In this document: positions 1-11,574 of the stretch, piece by piece | Layout of the letters: each line of letters opens with the position of its first letter | Numbering within the stretch: position 1 is the stretch's first letter | Assembly (NCBI GenBank): GCA_035048815.1 | Contig: JAUCBN010000043.1 | Location: forward strand, 12,899,001 to 12,963,000 | Direction: 5' to 3' | Length of the DNA: 64,000 nucleotides | Source: Abelmoschus esculentus | Lineage: Eukaryota > Streptophyta > Magnoliopsida > Malvales > Malvaceae | Made by a program: the position numbers and the translations under genes | The notes under the pieces: generated by a model | Told to the model about the DNA's origin: nothing | The model's database searches: none | Seen by the model: the letters and a program-made list of their open reading frames with translations, nothing else

Positions 1-25
1 ATTAACTCTTTCAAGCAAAGGGCAG

Positions 26-1339
26 TACGTTGAAGCATGGTATATCACTTCGTACTCTAATCCGTAAGAGTGCTACGCTTCCTGGACCTTGTTTGCTGGT
101 ATGGTGATGTTTATATGTTAACAAATGCAACTGTTACTAGAATTTGTCTGTCTTTCGGAAATCAGAATTTTACAATGCTTGATTAGTTTTTAATACTTGG
201 AATTATTCGCATGTTGCTGTATAAACTGTAGATTACTGGAGATAAGCAAGGAGCTATCTTTGGTGCAATGTTAGAATGCCCATTGAAACCTACACCGAAG
301 AGAAAATATCAAGTATGCAACAAGCGACTGCTTAAGTTTTGAATGTAGTTTTGTTTCACATGATATGGTTTCTGTTTATGGTTTGTTGAATTCTTGCACA
401 ATTCATTTTTTAATTTATACACCGGATTATTTATCTGTTTTTATGACAGGGAACAAACCAGACTTTTGTGTTCACAACCAAATATGGTGAACCAAGGCTT
501 TTTAGACCCACTGGTATGCAATTTTGTTTACTTTATTTCTTAGATGCTTGGAAAAATCTTACTGCTTACACATAATAGCGGTATTCATGAAGGGAAAGAT
601 TAATTTAATGTTATATTACTCAGATTCTGGTGCGTGTCAGATACTCGGATATTGATATGTATCAGACACAAGCATGTTTGATTTTCTTTGAGGTTTTTTC
701 ATGTATTCTGTGTTTCTGTCACATGCACCCTACTTGAAATGTCCTCTTTATCGGTTCAATTTACTACTAAATGCTATCAAATGTCCGATGTCCATTAAAG
801 GTTGAATCTTCTGACCAGATTCTTTGTTTTTTTTCATGAACTCCATATAGGGAATGACCTGGGTTCTGATATTGTATCATATTATCTAAACAGGTATGAA
901 TCGTTATTATTATATATGTATGAATGACATGCTAGCACTCGGAGGTGGTGGCCACTTTGCTTTGAGCTTCGACGGAGATCTGTAAGTTGCTTTTTGCCTA
1001 TCTCTTTTTCAAACTCTCACCAACTAGACTTCCATTAAACTACTTTTACATATATTCTCTTCACAATAAGGTTAACTGGAACTAGTGGACCTTGCGAAAC
1101 ATTCGGGAACCTATGTTTGGCTTGTAATGAAGACTTTGAACTAAAGAATGTCGAGGTAACTTAATTTCCACCATTTGTTGTTTTGAGTCTTAATTTTCTT
1201 TTAGTTTTCGTGTTTGATGCCCATGTTGGACATATATTTGGTTACATATTTGATAAGTCCGAGTAACATCGATTGTATCTCTTATTCGATGTGCTTTCCT
1301 CCTACTTTGCAGCTTTGGGGATTCACTCATGCATCATAA
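26..1339 (+). CDS. TLDc-domain protein, 3' part (5' end outside window)
   Basis: Spliced exons 26-98, 232-312, 450-513, 894-981, 1071-1155 and 1313-1339 join in frame with GT-AG borders and end at TAA 1337-1339. The product reads as the C-terminal half of a TLDc domain: a KHGISLRTL segment, then ITGDKQGAIFG, a TFVFTTKYGEPRLFRPTG strand, the MLALGGGGHFALSFDGDL core, a CETFGNLCLA segment and the closing LWGF. TLDc proteins of the OXR/NCOA7 type are known for protection against oxidative damage and for binding V-ATPase; plant members are mostly uncharacterised. The domain-ending LWGFTHAS tail supports a normal C-terminus. The first acceptor (CAG before 26) is the least certain border, because the frame stays open upstream to position 6. 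The N-terminal half and promoter lie left of the window. Confidence 0.85.
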
Positions 1340-1707
1340 GACTGGGATTCACACCCATCCAAGATTTGACCTACATTTTCAGGCGAGTAGATCGAGTGTG
1401 ATCGGCAAACAACTTGTAACTTATACATTATCAGTTCTTGAATCTCTTTTATATGAACAGATATAAAGCTTTGACCTCTACTCTAAGCAAAAACATCGTA
1501 GGAGTGAATTGCTTATCTTTGCATTGAGCAAAGGAGAGAATCCATGTTCAAAACATTGTTAGGAATATGGATCGTAAAACAGATACGATAGATGTTATAT
1601 ATATGTATATATAATTGTATATTGGTATAGGGGATTTATGAATGTGGGATTTAAATCTATGAGTAGAACTTGTCATTATATGGTTTGCTTGCCTCTCATT
1701 TCTTCAG

Positions 1708-2049
1708 AAGCTGTTAAATGATACAGTGATTGATGGAGGACTGGACAAAACAGGTATGCCTTCATGCCCTAACCTCAAATAAAACTAAAAACTATGATTT
1801 AATCGGTACTCAAATCCGGCGAAAACAGAGAACAGTCGTGATTTAGAAGATTGCATGCAGGAGTTTTCTGGGATAACTTACCATTACATGGATGAGAAAC
1901 AGAAGGGGATCTTTCATTTTTATGACTCTGTTGAAGCATCGTCGTCAAGATGCCCGAATAACCGGCAGTTGCGGTCCATTGATCCAACTGCCAAGTATCT
2001 TCCATCTAGGCCAAATTTGACACCAGTAGCTTTACCTGCAGATAGATGA
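1708..2049 (+). CDS. Two exon-like segments of an unassigned C-terminus
   Basis: Exon-like segments 1708-1753 and 1829-2049 join through a CAG/GTATGC donor and an ACAG/AG acceptor to give an open frame. It starts KLLNDTVIDGGLDKT, continues NSRDLEDCMQEFSGITYHYM and ends PVALPADR at TGA 2047-2049. The first segment is preceded by a good pyrimidine-rich acceptor (TTTCTTCAG) in phase 0. The TLDc exon ending at 1155 is also phase 0, so these segments could be an alternative last part of that transcript. They could also be the surviving tail of another gene. I do not recognise the sequence. No start codon or gene body is visible between 1340 and 1707, which looks like 3'UTR. Confidence 0.45.
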
Positions 2050-2466
2050 AAAATGTAGCTCTTTGAATTCAGCTGGAGACAGGAAGAGAACATGAACCTG
2101 TACCAGACAAGAATTGAATATGCCTGTTGTCCAGATATTACATACCAAATCTAGAAAAAAAAAAGTTTGGTTCTCAGAACATAGTTTCTAAGTACCCTAC
2201 TCTTCGCATCCCAGATTCTAACAATAGCTCCTGTTGTGCCTGTACCAAGAATAGACCATCGAGATGAAATATAGCAGATGTAGTCTTCAAGCTGCATACA
2301 TAAAACTCGAACTCAGAATATACGATTTCGTCATAAAAATGAATGACATGGTAATTTTGTTCGAAGAAAAGAACATCATTTCATAATGGCCTCTTCCAGT
2401 AGCGAACATGATGGATTTCCTTAATAATGTGTTGAATTTCCAAGCAAAGAGCGACAGACTTGGATG

Positions 2467-3000
2467 TAGGGACGGCAATGAATCGGATTTAGATCAGATT
2501 TTATAAAGTTCAAGTCCAGTCCAATTAATAATCCGATATTCAAAAAAATCCAAATCCGAATCCAAGTCTATTTACATAAATCCAAATCCAATCCAATAAA
2601 ATATCTAAAATCCAAATTCAATCCAATTATTTTTTAAAGTAACAACTCAAATAAATATTTTAAATAAAAAATAATTTTTTATCAAACAAATATTTTTAAA
2701 TTTATAGCACAAACAAATCTCAATAAATATTACAATCTAATATAAAACAAATTAAAGTAACAATTCAAGCTTTTTAAATCTAAAAATTTTAAATATTTTT
2801 ATTCGGGTTTATATATGGATCGGATTCATATCGGTTATGGATTCAGATTGAATTCGGATCGGATCATAGCAATATCCATATCCGATTCACCTCCTATTAG
2901 GACTTGGACATTATTTTTGGATTCGGGTTTAAACTTTTTTTAATCGGATTTGGATCAAAAAAAATTTTCGGATCGAATTCAGATTATATTGTCATCCCTA
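2467..3000. mobile_element. hAT-type MITE (534 bp)
   Basis: Begins TAGGGACGGCAAT and ends ATTGTCATCCCTA, an imperfect terminal inverted repeat. It is flanked by 8-bp target duplications that differ at one base (CTTGGATG 2459-2466, CTCGGATG 3001-3008). An 8-bp duplication and a TAGGG end are hAT hallmarks. The interior is AT-rich with reiterated ATCCGAAT/GGATCGGAT words and no coding capacity. Confidence 0.8.
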
Positions 3001-3008
3001 CTCGGATG

Positions 3009-3366
3009 AAAGCATAAGTCAGCTCCATTTCAGTTTAGCCAAAAAGTAAATCTAATTGCATTATCATTTAAAATATACACGTGGAATACATTAAATATTT
3101 TATTTTATTGTTATATATTTAAAATTCGTAACTGATCAAAATTTTCTATATGTACGTGCATGCATGCATGCATAAAGCAGAGTTTGCTTTTTATTAAATT
3201 TAATTTTGACATTGATTAAAGTTTCTTGCAATCATGAGGAAGATGATGATGATAAGTAAGATTTATATATGACTAATTTTACTAAATGTTATTAAATTAT
3301 AATTTAAATTTTAAATTAATTATCCCAAACATCGTATGTCAACTCTAATATGACATGTAGAACATA
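3009..3366. other. AT-rich intergenic stretch
   Basis: No gene seen. It contains a short GCAT microsatellite near 3157-3172 and long A/T runs. Confidence 0.6.
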
Positions 3367-3564
3367 CAGTGACGGATTTAGAAATTTATTTGAGGGTGGG
3401 CACATATGAAATTTCAAAATCTCAGGGTGGGCACAAAGCTTAAATATTACAAAAACTTAAGGACTAATTCATAAAAATTAAGAAAATTAAGGGTAAATAT
3501 ATAAACTTTAAAAAGTTCAGGGTGGGCACGGGTTCACCCTATTTAAAGGGTGGATCCGCCACTA
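3367..3564. mobile_element. Short hAT-like MITE, CAGTGACGGAT ends
   Basis: Left end CAGTGACGGATTTAG and right end GGATCCGCCACTA are imperfect inverted repeats. The interior repeats GGGTGGGCAC. It is the same family as 57926-58116 and 58971-59159, both of which have clean target duplications. None is visible here, so the ends are approximate. Confidence 0.55.
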
Positions 3565-3863
3565 TTTAAACCGACAAGAGGATTTAATCGATATAATATC
3601 GATAATTTAATGACCTAATTCGAATATTTTAAAATTTAAAAATTAATTTAAATTCAGATGATCCAATTAACCCATATATATGCAATAATTTTGGTTTAAT
3701 ATTATTTTTTTTCAATTACATGCAGATTGTCGTGAAAGAAGAGCAAAATATGGTTAATTCCTCGGATATTTATGCTCATATCAATGGTGTCAACTCCTTC
3801 GAATATAATTACTCAATTCAATCATAAATTTAAATATATAATTTACAAATAATATGTTACTAA

Positions 3864-4181
3864 TGTGGGCCAAGGGAGCAACCGTATAAATGGTCAGTCA
3901 TCAACGTCAAATTCAATCTGTTCCAAGGCACAATCAATAACAAAATTTAATAGAGATTTTAAGAATATCGTTTGGGATAAGAGAGCTAACAATCTTACGT
4001 GGTTTATTTCTTTGTCTTTAATGTAATCAATAGATTATATAAAAGAAGAATGGTATTGTAACAGGACATACCAATTGTTATAAAAAAACTATCTTTTTCT
4101 TCTTATTTTTTTCTAAGAATTTTTCTTCTCTCTTATTTTTGCATAATGATTGAGAACCAATTTCAGGCTTTGCTCCTGACA
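3864..4181 (+). repeat. 5' LTR of the 3.9-6.3 kb retroelement
   Basis: 318 bp, TGTGGGCC to CTGACA, matched along its length by 6030-6342. It holds a TATA-like TATATAAAAG near 4036 and pyrimidine-rich sequence near the 3' end. Confidence 0.7.
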
Positions 4182-4444
4182 TTGGTACTTTCATTGAGAG
4201 AATTCAATATGGTTACTCACTCAGAGTCGATCAAGTCCCTCCAAGATACCACCACTCAGTTGTAAGCTTACGTCGAGGCTCAAAAACGTTGGAATGCAAG
4301 CACTAAAATGACGTTGCAGGAAATGACTCATCAAATTGCCGCTATTTTAGCACATTTGGGGATCGGTGGACTACATTCACGTGAAGCTCTGGTTACTCAA
4401 GAGCAGTCAACCACAATGACCCACCAGATGTTTAATAAAAAAAA

Positions 4445-5015
4445 TTAAGGGCCAGTTTAGCATTGCTTTTAAAAAGTGCGATAGAAAAGTGTGGTAAAAA
4501 AGTGTAGTGAAAAAGTGCTTTTGAAATTTTTGGTTTGAGATATATGTGTTTAGTATTGATGTCAAAAAGTGCTTTTGAGAAATTAAATGACTATTTTAGA
4601 CACGATGTTATAAGTTAAAAATATATATTTAAATGATAATCAAATTCTTTCATATTATAATATTAACTTAAATTATGATAAAATATAAAAATATTAATAA
4701 ATAAATATATAAATTATTTTTGAAAAGTGTTTTTCAGAAGTGCTTTTGAGAAAAGTGCTTTTCAAAAGTGTCTTTTTAAAAATTTAATATGAATATATAT
4801 ATAATTTTTAAACTAAAAAAATAATTTATGTTAAATATAATTATGTATTTGTAAAAATTAAATTATAATAAAATATAGTAAATGAAGGTTAAAATTGTAA
4901 TCTAACTCATAAAAGTACTTTTTCAACCGTAAAAGCTAAAAAAATTTTAGCTTTTGCGTTTGGGTTGAAAAACACTTTTCAAACGCAATTTTTTTCTCCA
5001 TAAGTTAACTGATTA
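4445..5015. mobile_element. Probable MITE nested in the retroelement
   Basis: Starts with a GGGCCAGTTTAGCATTGC end typical of a common plant MITE family. It contains reiterated AAAGTGCTTTTGA words and ends near ACACTTTTCAAACGCAA. The opposite inverted end is not clear, so the right border is approximate. Confidence 0.4.
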
Positions 5016-5469
5016 GCATTGCTTCTGCGTTCTAAACTATCTTTTGGCCCAAAAGTTAGTTTAAAACACAATGATAAACACAGTCTAACACCAACAAAAA
5101 TAAAAATTATTGATCAACATGTTCTTGCCGGTACAAAAGATACTTTTCATGATAGTAAAACAATGATTCATGATCGTTTTGAAGAACTGGTTTCAATGCT
5201 ACCCACAATTAAGGTACAACGTCTTATAAATTTTTGCACCTTCAACACATTAATGAGGTTGATGCTCAAAGAAAAAAAATGTGTTGTTATGTTTATTGAT
5301 GCACATGGTTATTTAGTTTTGGCTCAAATCAGTTTTGGGAATGCTTTACTCATATGGTTACTAATAACCTTCTAAGAAATCAGTTTTGGGAATAAATATT
5401 TATATTCTTCATCACTCTTAGTTAATATTGGATGCAAATCGTCTACCTCTTTTTCATGCCTCTATTTGT

Positions 5470-5620
5470 GCCTCCACTTCAAAGTAGAGGGTTTAGGGTT
5501 TAAGGTTTAGGGTTTAAAGTTTGAGGTTTTGGTTAGGGTTTAGAGAATTAGGGGTAGGGTGTAATTTTTAAGGTGTAAGATATAGAAAATTAGGGTTAGA
5601 GTTTAAAATTCAATTTTTTA
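5470..5620. repeat. Degenerate telomere-like block
   Basis: Several adjoining GGGTTTAGGGTTTAAGG variants of the plant TTTAGGG unit. Related blocks occur at 7015-7160, 8170-8280 and 57690-57905 with similar flanking words, so this belongs to a dispersed repeat and is not a chromosome end. Confidence 0.6.
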
Positions 5621-6029
5621 ACAAATTTAAACAGGAAACACAAATGTAGGCATGGAAAAAAGGCAAACGATTTTTACCAGTATTACCAAGTATTTAAAGT
5701 CATGTATGCATTAATTGTGAAATATATGTATTTCAAGGCCAATTTGATGTCTACACTCTTTCTATTAGTATATTTTCAAGGATTGACAAAGATACATATA
5801 AATAAAATTTTGTCCTCATTATCAGTTTGTCTCCTCAACAGAATTAGGCATTGCATAAGCATTCCCTTCCTAAACATCATCAAAAATTTAATGTTGTTGG
5901 GCGTGGAGAAATTATTGAGTTGGGTAAAGAAGTAGCTATTCATATACATATGAAGGAGATTCAAAGAGAAATTACTATCTCGAACCTTGAGAAAAAGGTT
6001 CTTTCATTAAGAGAGGGTATTGTTATGAC

Positions 6030-6342
6030 TGTGGACCAAGGGAGCAACCGTATAAATGGTCAGTCAATAACATCAAGTTCAATCTGTTCTAAGACACAAT
6101 CAACAACAGAATTTAGTAAAGATTTCAGGAAAACCGTTTGAGACGAGAGAACTAACAACCTTACGTGGCTTGTTTCTTTTTCTTTTGTGTAATCAATAAA
6201 TTATATAAGAGAATAATAATATTGTAGCAGGATATGTCAATTGTTATAAGAAAATTATCCTTTTCTTCTTATTCTTTCCTAAGAATTCTTCTTCTCTCGT
6301 ATTTCTGTGATTGAGAACCAATTACAAACTATGTTCCTGACA
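6030..6342 (+). repeat. 3' LTR of the 3.9-6.3 kb retroelement
   Basis: 313 bp, TGTGGACC to CTGACA, with scattered substitutions relative to 3864-4181. This divergence points to an old insertion. Confidence 0.7.
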
Positions 6343-7560
6343 TAATATGAGATTTTTTTATGATAATATTCAATTTAATTCTTAAAAATTATTATAAAAT
6401 AAAAATAATTTGGGTCCTTTGTAAAACATAGCAATAGATAGTAAATAAAATTGTAAAACATGTACTAGCATTTGTAGCATAAACTAAAATTCCTTCAAAG
6501 TGAGCGAGATTTTGCATTTTTGTAGTCAAGTTCATCTCTTTGTTGTAATTTATAAAATTGGAAGGATCTGAATTTCAATTTTAACATTTTTAATACAAAC
6601 GGTAAAATACACAAGTAGTTAATAAACTATAAAAATATTATTTTAGTCATTAAACTTTTAAAAATTATAAAAAAATTATTAAATTTTATTAAATTATAAA
6701 ATAATTATTAAATTAATCGAATTATTATACTATTAGATATATTTATGTGCAAAAAAAAATAATGAGAATATACCATGATTGTGAAATATTACTAAAGTTT
6801 TTTTAATATAAATATTGCTAAAGTTCTTCAAAAGTTTAACAAATACCACAATCTAGAATATACAGAATGATAAAAAAGTTAACTTTTAATAGCGGTCCAC
6901 AATGTTTTATATTTTCAAAGTACCAAACTTATTATATAATGTTGATAAAGAATTCTATCACCGGATAAATCGTCTATTCTTTTATTATATTTTTATTAGT
7001 GTCTTACTTTAAAATAGTGAGTTTAGGGTTTAAGGTTTAAGGTTAGAATTTGTGGTTAAGATTTAAGAAATTAAGGTTAAAATGTATACTTTAGGGCGTA
7101 GGATTTAATATATTAAAAATTAGAGTTAAAATTTAAAAATTAATTTTTAAGAATATTTTAATATAAAACATATACAGGATATGATTAGAGGTAAAGAATT
7201 TATATTCTCCAATCACCCCCTTATTATAAAAATAAAAATATAATAATTATTTCGTACACCAATGAGTATTAACGTATACCCGATTTTGATAATACAAAAA
7301 AAAAATAATTTAGTCACAACTATTGAAGAAAATAAATATTGTATTCACTCTATTACTAAAATTTTAATGGTGGGTACTAAAATATTTGATTTCTCTAACA
7401 AGAGTAGTTAAATTGATAATCATTTTTGGATAATCAAGCTGATAACACACTAAAATTAGGCGATTAATAGAGTAGTTTATTTGTGTATAATAAAAAAGAC
7501 ATAAAAATGATACATGTAATGCATGAATCATTTTATAAAAAAAATCCACGAGCATCTTAG
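6343..7560. other. AT-rich intergenic DNA with a telomere-like block
   Basis: No gene seen. About 7015-7160 holds GTTTAGGGTTTAAGG variants flanked by the same words as the 5470-5620 block. Confidence 0.55.
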
Positions 7561-7566
7561 TTTTAG

Positions 7567-7975
7567 GGATTAACAGTGAGGTTCTGGACAAGCATAATAG
7601 GAACGATCGTATAGGGTCTCAAAAAAGAGGGATCCCAAATTTTGATAAACTATATTCATTATATGATGTTAATCTCGAAATTTATTAAAAAAATTGAAAA
7701 CACTATTAAAAAAGATGAGTTATAATTGTTAAAACGTTATAATTATTTCTTAAATGCGACAACTGATTATAGAATCTTATTGATTATTACTATTGCTTCA
7801 GTAGAAGTAGAAATAGTGAGGTTTTCGACAGACGCAATAGAAACGATCACACAGGGGGCCCTAGAAAGGACATTTACTTTTAAGGGCTACAATTTTATAA
7901 CTAGTGGAGGTCATGAACAATTACTTTTAAGGACCATATTTTAATAAATTGCACAAGGCCCTCAAAATCTTTGAA
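7567..7975. repeat. Dispersed repeat, copy 1
   Basis: About 400 bp matched by 11160-11570. Shared landmarks include AATAGAAACGATC, AAAGGACATTT and ACCATATTTTAATAAATTG. There is no coding frame of note and the borders are approximate. Confidence 0.6.
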
Positions 7976-10475
7976 TCACCCCTGGGGATTAAAAGATTAG
8001 TCTAGGGCGTAAGATTTAAGTATAGAGATTTATAAGGATAAAACCAAGATTTAGGATTAGAAGAAAAAATATAAGAACTAAAAAGTGGATGAGAGCAAAT
8101 TCATAAATAAACTAAAATATTTAAATAGTGAGACAAAGGTGAAAAAAATTCTTCGGGGTTTGGGAGAAACAATTAGTTTCGTCCTTGGAGATTTAGAATT
8201 ATGGATAATGATTAAAATTTAGGGTTTAGGGTTAAAATTTAGGGTTTAGAAGTTAAAGTTTAGTTTTTAGGGTAATACGGTGGAAAAAATTCATAAAATA
8301 CATAATACCCGATATACACGAATACAATACGAATATAAGAAGATATATGTGGATATACTTAACATAGGTAAAAGTAAATATTCATAATGATCAATAACGT
8401 GTCTAAAATATTTTTAAGAGTGAATATATATAAAATCTTAGAATTTTGTAACGAGTATAAATTAGATGATGATTTTCAAAAATGCATAATCAAACCCTAA
8501 TTTATTTTCATTTCCTGGAATGCAATCATGTGACTATGGGATTTGACAAAATCTAAAGGCTAGGGAAGTTAGGTATGTTTTTTTGGAACATGGAGTTTGG
8601 TTCTAACAAGACAACAAGAAATAAAGTTTGTTGATTTTTTCAACAAGGTTGTTGCTTTGCCGGTTTCTAAGAAGATCCAAAGGCTACTTCAATTTTAAAA
8701 CTTTAGGGTTCATTTGATTGAGTCAATTATTGTCCAAATCATGATATTGTAGGACCCATTAAAATTTTTGAAAGATTAATTTATAAAATTTTAAAAATTG
8801 AAGGTCAATATATGAACTTTAAAAAGTTTAAGGGTGAATCTGTCCCACCCTCCTTTGTACATACATCCGTCATTGTATCTAAAATTGACAGTAAAAAATA
8901 AAAAAATTATCATATAAAAATATTTTTAAAATGTATAAAATTAATTACGTTTTACAGCATTTCGATCTTGGTTACGTCCATAATTTATTACATAATAATT
9001 CAAAAAAATATTAAATTTAGATGTGATTTTTAAAAGGGAAAATATTATGAAAAAATCTAATTCATACATCAAATCAAAGAAAATAAGAATTTTTAATATC
9101 CTTTCACTTCCTTGTTGAATAAAATTGATGCAAGAGAACCAATTAAATTCAGTAGGGAGTCAATGGGGAGGTTGCATTTTTAGCGATGTATACTATATAC
9201 TAAAAGAGTTGTTAGCGGAGTAGTTCGGGTCAAGTTAAATTCGAATAATTTTTAATTTTATTTTTTAAATATTTTTTACTTCAAATTAATTTTAAAAAAT
9301 TAAAAATTTATTTTCTATCACACTTAATACAAGTAAAGACCTAAACTTGATGGATATAAATTCACATGAAAAAATAGTCAAGGAGTTGGACCAAAAGAAT
9401 AATGAAAATTTGAAATTTGAAATTTTTTTGGTTGAACATTAGAAGGAAGAGAAAAATTATATCACTTGTCCATGTCACATGGCACCTAATGTCCCATTAG
9501 TGGAGCTAACATTAATTTTTTTAACACAAAATTCATATAGTATGCCCCATTAATTGGACCCACACCATAGTTTGGCATAGAGACCATCAACCACTTACAA
9601 ATTTATAATGGATAAATTTAAATATACGAGAAATCGAACACGAGATTAACGTCGTATGATATATGCTCATATATATATATATTCTTAATTTTTTGATAAT
9701 ATGTATACACCTCGTAAACAAAGCGATTTGATCCCGTATCTCCTAAGATGAACATCATCCGTTTTTCGCTAAGACACTTACTGGGTTCAGACCTCTCAAA
9801 CATTTAAATCAAAAGATAATACATGTTTAAACGTTCACGTCCTCTTATATATTTCAATAACGATACTACTGATCGAACAAATAATCGGTTGAAAATGTTA
9901 TTCAAATTTAAAAGTGGATATTTAATAAAATTATAGTATATATGATTTGCATATATTAAACTTTTAATTTCAATTATGGTGGAGAAAGAAGAGACTAGTG
10001 TGAGACAATGTTTTGGAATATTCCACCCTAATCGGCCCTAGTGGACGAAATTGATTAAAAAACAAATTAGGGTTCAACAAATGAAATAAAATAAACTTAA
10101 AGAGCTTATGAAAGGTGCAATAAGACAAGACCAACGTGCAAAAGATGCAGCAGCATGTATTCTACTAAAAAACTGGACCAAAATTTTAAAAAAATTATAT
10201 AAAATAATTTATTGAAAATCACTTATTAAGTACTCTCAATTTTAAAATTTGGTAAATTGGTCCTTCTAAAATAAGGTGCAATTTAATTCTTATTAATTTC
10301 ATAAGTGAGCAATTAAGAACAATTTAGTCACACCTTAATGTTTTTCACTAATTTTATACAATTTTTATTGATATAGTAATAAATTCGGTCTTTAATATTT
10401 ACGCATTATATTAATTTACTTGTAATTCTAAAAAAATAGAAAATATTTTATAAAACCAAATAGACCCTAAATTAC
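7976..10475. other. Repeat-rich intergenic region
   Basis: No gene seen. It includes a telomere-like block (8170-8280), a remnant around 8745-8875 resembling half of the 3367-3564 MITE (GGGTGAATCTGTCCCACCC), and long AT runs. Confidence 0.5.
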
Positions 10476-10677
10476 GAGAAATTATATCATGGGTCAGTCC
10501 CACTACGTCATCTATGGGACCAACCACTAAAAACTACACACCTCATCAATTTTTAATTTTTCAAGTGAAGATTCACTTGGGAAAAAAATATGACATGGAA
10601 AAATTGATGAGGTGGATAGTTTTTAGTGGTTGGTCCCATAGATGACGTGGTGAGACTGACCCATGATATAATTTTTC
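10476..10677. mobile_element. MULE-type foldback MITE, copy A
   Basis: 202 bp that is almost entirely inverted repeat: ends GAGAAATTATATCATGGG and CCCATGATATAATTTTTC, with a central arm at CAAGTGAAGATTCACTTG. The flanks are a perfect 9-bp duplication CTAAATTAC (10467-10475 and 10678-10686), the size made by Mutator-like transposases. Relatives lie at 30987-31248 and about 48863-49134. Confidence 0.85.
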
Positions 10678-11159
10678 CTAAATTACCCATTTTTGTATGG
10701 ACTAACTTGCCTAATTTTGAAACTAAAGAGGATCTAAGGTGTTTTTTACCCAAAACTATTTTTATTTAAATTATAGACCTTTTAAAAATATATATATTTT
10801 TTTCAAATTAAGAAAATTCTTCTGCCAACTTGAATGAACTTTGATTTGAACATCACCATTAATCAAGAATTCAAAACCAAAGATTATTCCTTTCTCTCTC
10901 CATCACATGAATTCTGGGAAAAACCCTTTTTTTATTTTAAAAAAAATAAAAATTCCAAATAAAATCAAACATTAAAACAAAAAGGTCCATTTCAATGGAT
11001 ATAAGTGACTCTACTCTGGCCTTACTGGATTCATGTTCATATCCTGCGTTCCAGCTCAACCATCCCACCACTACCTTTGCTTCAGTTTTGTTAACAGAAG
11101 AAACCTTGATTAGTGACTTAAAACAGTTTAAAACTTACCAACTTTTACTATTAACAAAA

Positions 11160-11570
11160 CCGATATCAGTGGGTCTAGACAGATATAATAAGAGCGATCG
11201 TACAGGGCCCTCGAAAAAGAGAGACTTCAAATTTTGATAAACTACATTTATTATGTTAATCTCGAAATTTATTAAAAAAATTTTAAAAATACTATTAAGA
11301 AAGATGAGTTATAATTGTTAAAACATTATAATTATTTCTTAAATGCAACAATTAATTATATAATCTTATTGATTATTACTATTACTATTGCTTCAGTAGA
11401 ACTATTGAGATTTTAGACAAGTGCAATAGAAACGATCGCATAAGGTCTTTAGAAAGGACATTTGCTTTTAAGGGCTATAATTTTATAACTAGGAAAGGTC
11501 ATCAACAATTATTTTTAAAGACCATATTTTAATAAATTGTAGATGACTCAAAAATCTTTCAACCGCACCT
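11160..11570. repeat. Dispersed repeat, copy 2
   Basis: Counterpart of 7567-7975 with the same order of landmarks. It ends just upstream of the DUF3527 promoter region. Confidence 0.6.
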
Positions 11571-11574
11571 AACC

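Larger units (their letters stand above)
3864..6342 (+). mobile_element. Gutted LTR retrotransposon, probably Gypsy-derived
   Basis: Two similar LTRs (3864-4181 and 6030-6342) start TGTGG and end CTGACA. The sequence after the first LTR, TTGGTACTTTCATTGAGAG, fits a primer-binding/leader region. A gag-like stub starts at 4209 (MVTHSESIKSLQDTTTQL) but is stopped by TAA 4263-4265; the frame then runs on with AYVEAQKRWN and MTHQIAAILAHLGIGG. Near the 3' LTR a frame ending LSLREGIVM resembles the tail of a Gypsy polyprotein. No protease, RT or integrase core was seen. The middle is replaced by an AT-rich insertion. A clear 5-bp target duplication is not visible (left ACTAA, right TAATA). Confidence 0.7.

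Noticed and set aside
5019..5375. 118-codon frame in the retroelement interior
   Set aside because: It has no recognisable domain and spans degenerate element sequence; it was not called as a gene.
5470..5620. Telomere or chromosome end
   Set aside because: The TTTAGGG units are degenerate, few and repeated at four places with shared flanks, so this is a dispersed repeat.
9618..9803. 61-codon minus-strand frame and a tRNA-like GGGATCAAATCGC word
   Set aside because: Too short and without a second pol III box at a proper distance; neither a gene nor a SINE can be supported.
10995..11237. 80-codon frame upstream of the DUF3527 promoter
   Set aside because: Its second half lies in the dispersed repeat shared with 7567-7975, and there is no promoter or splice evidence.
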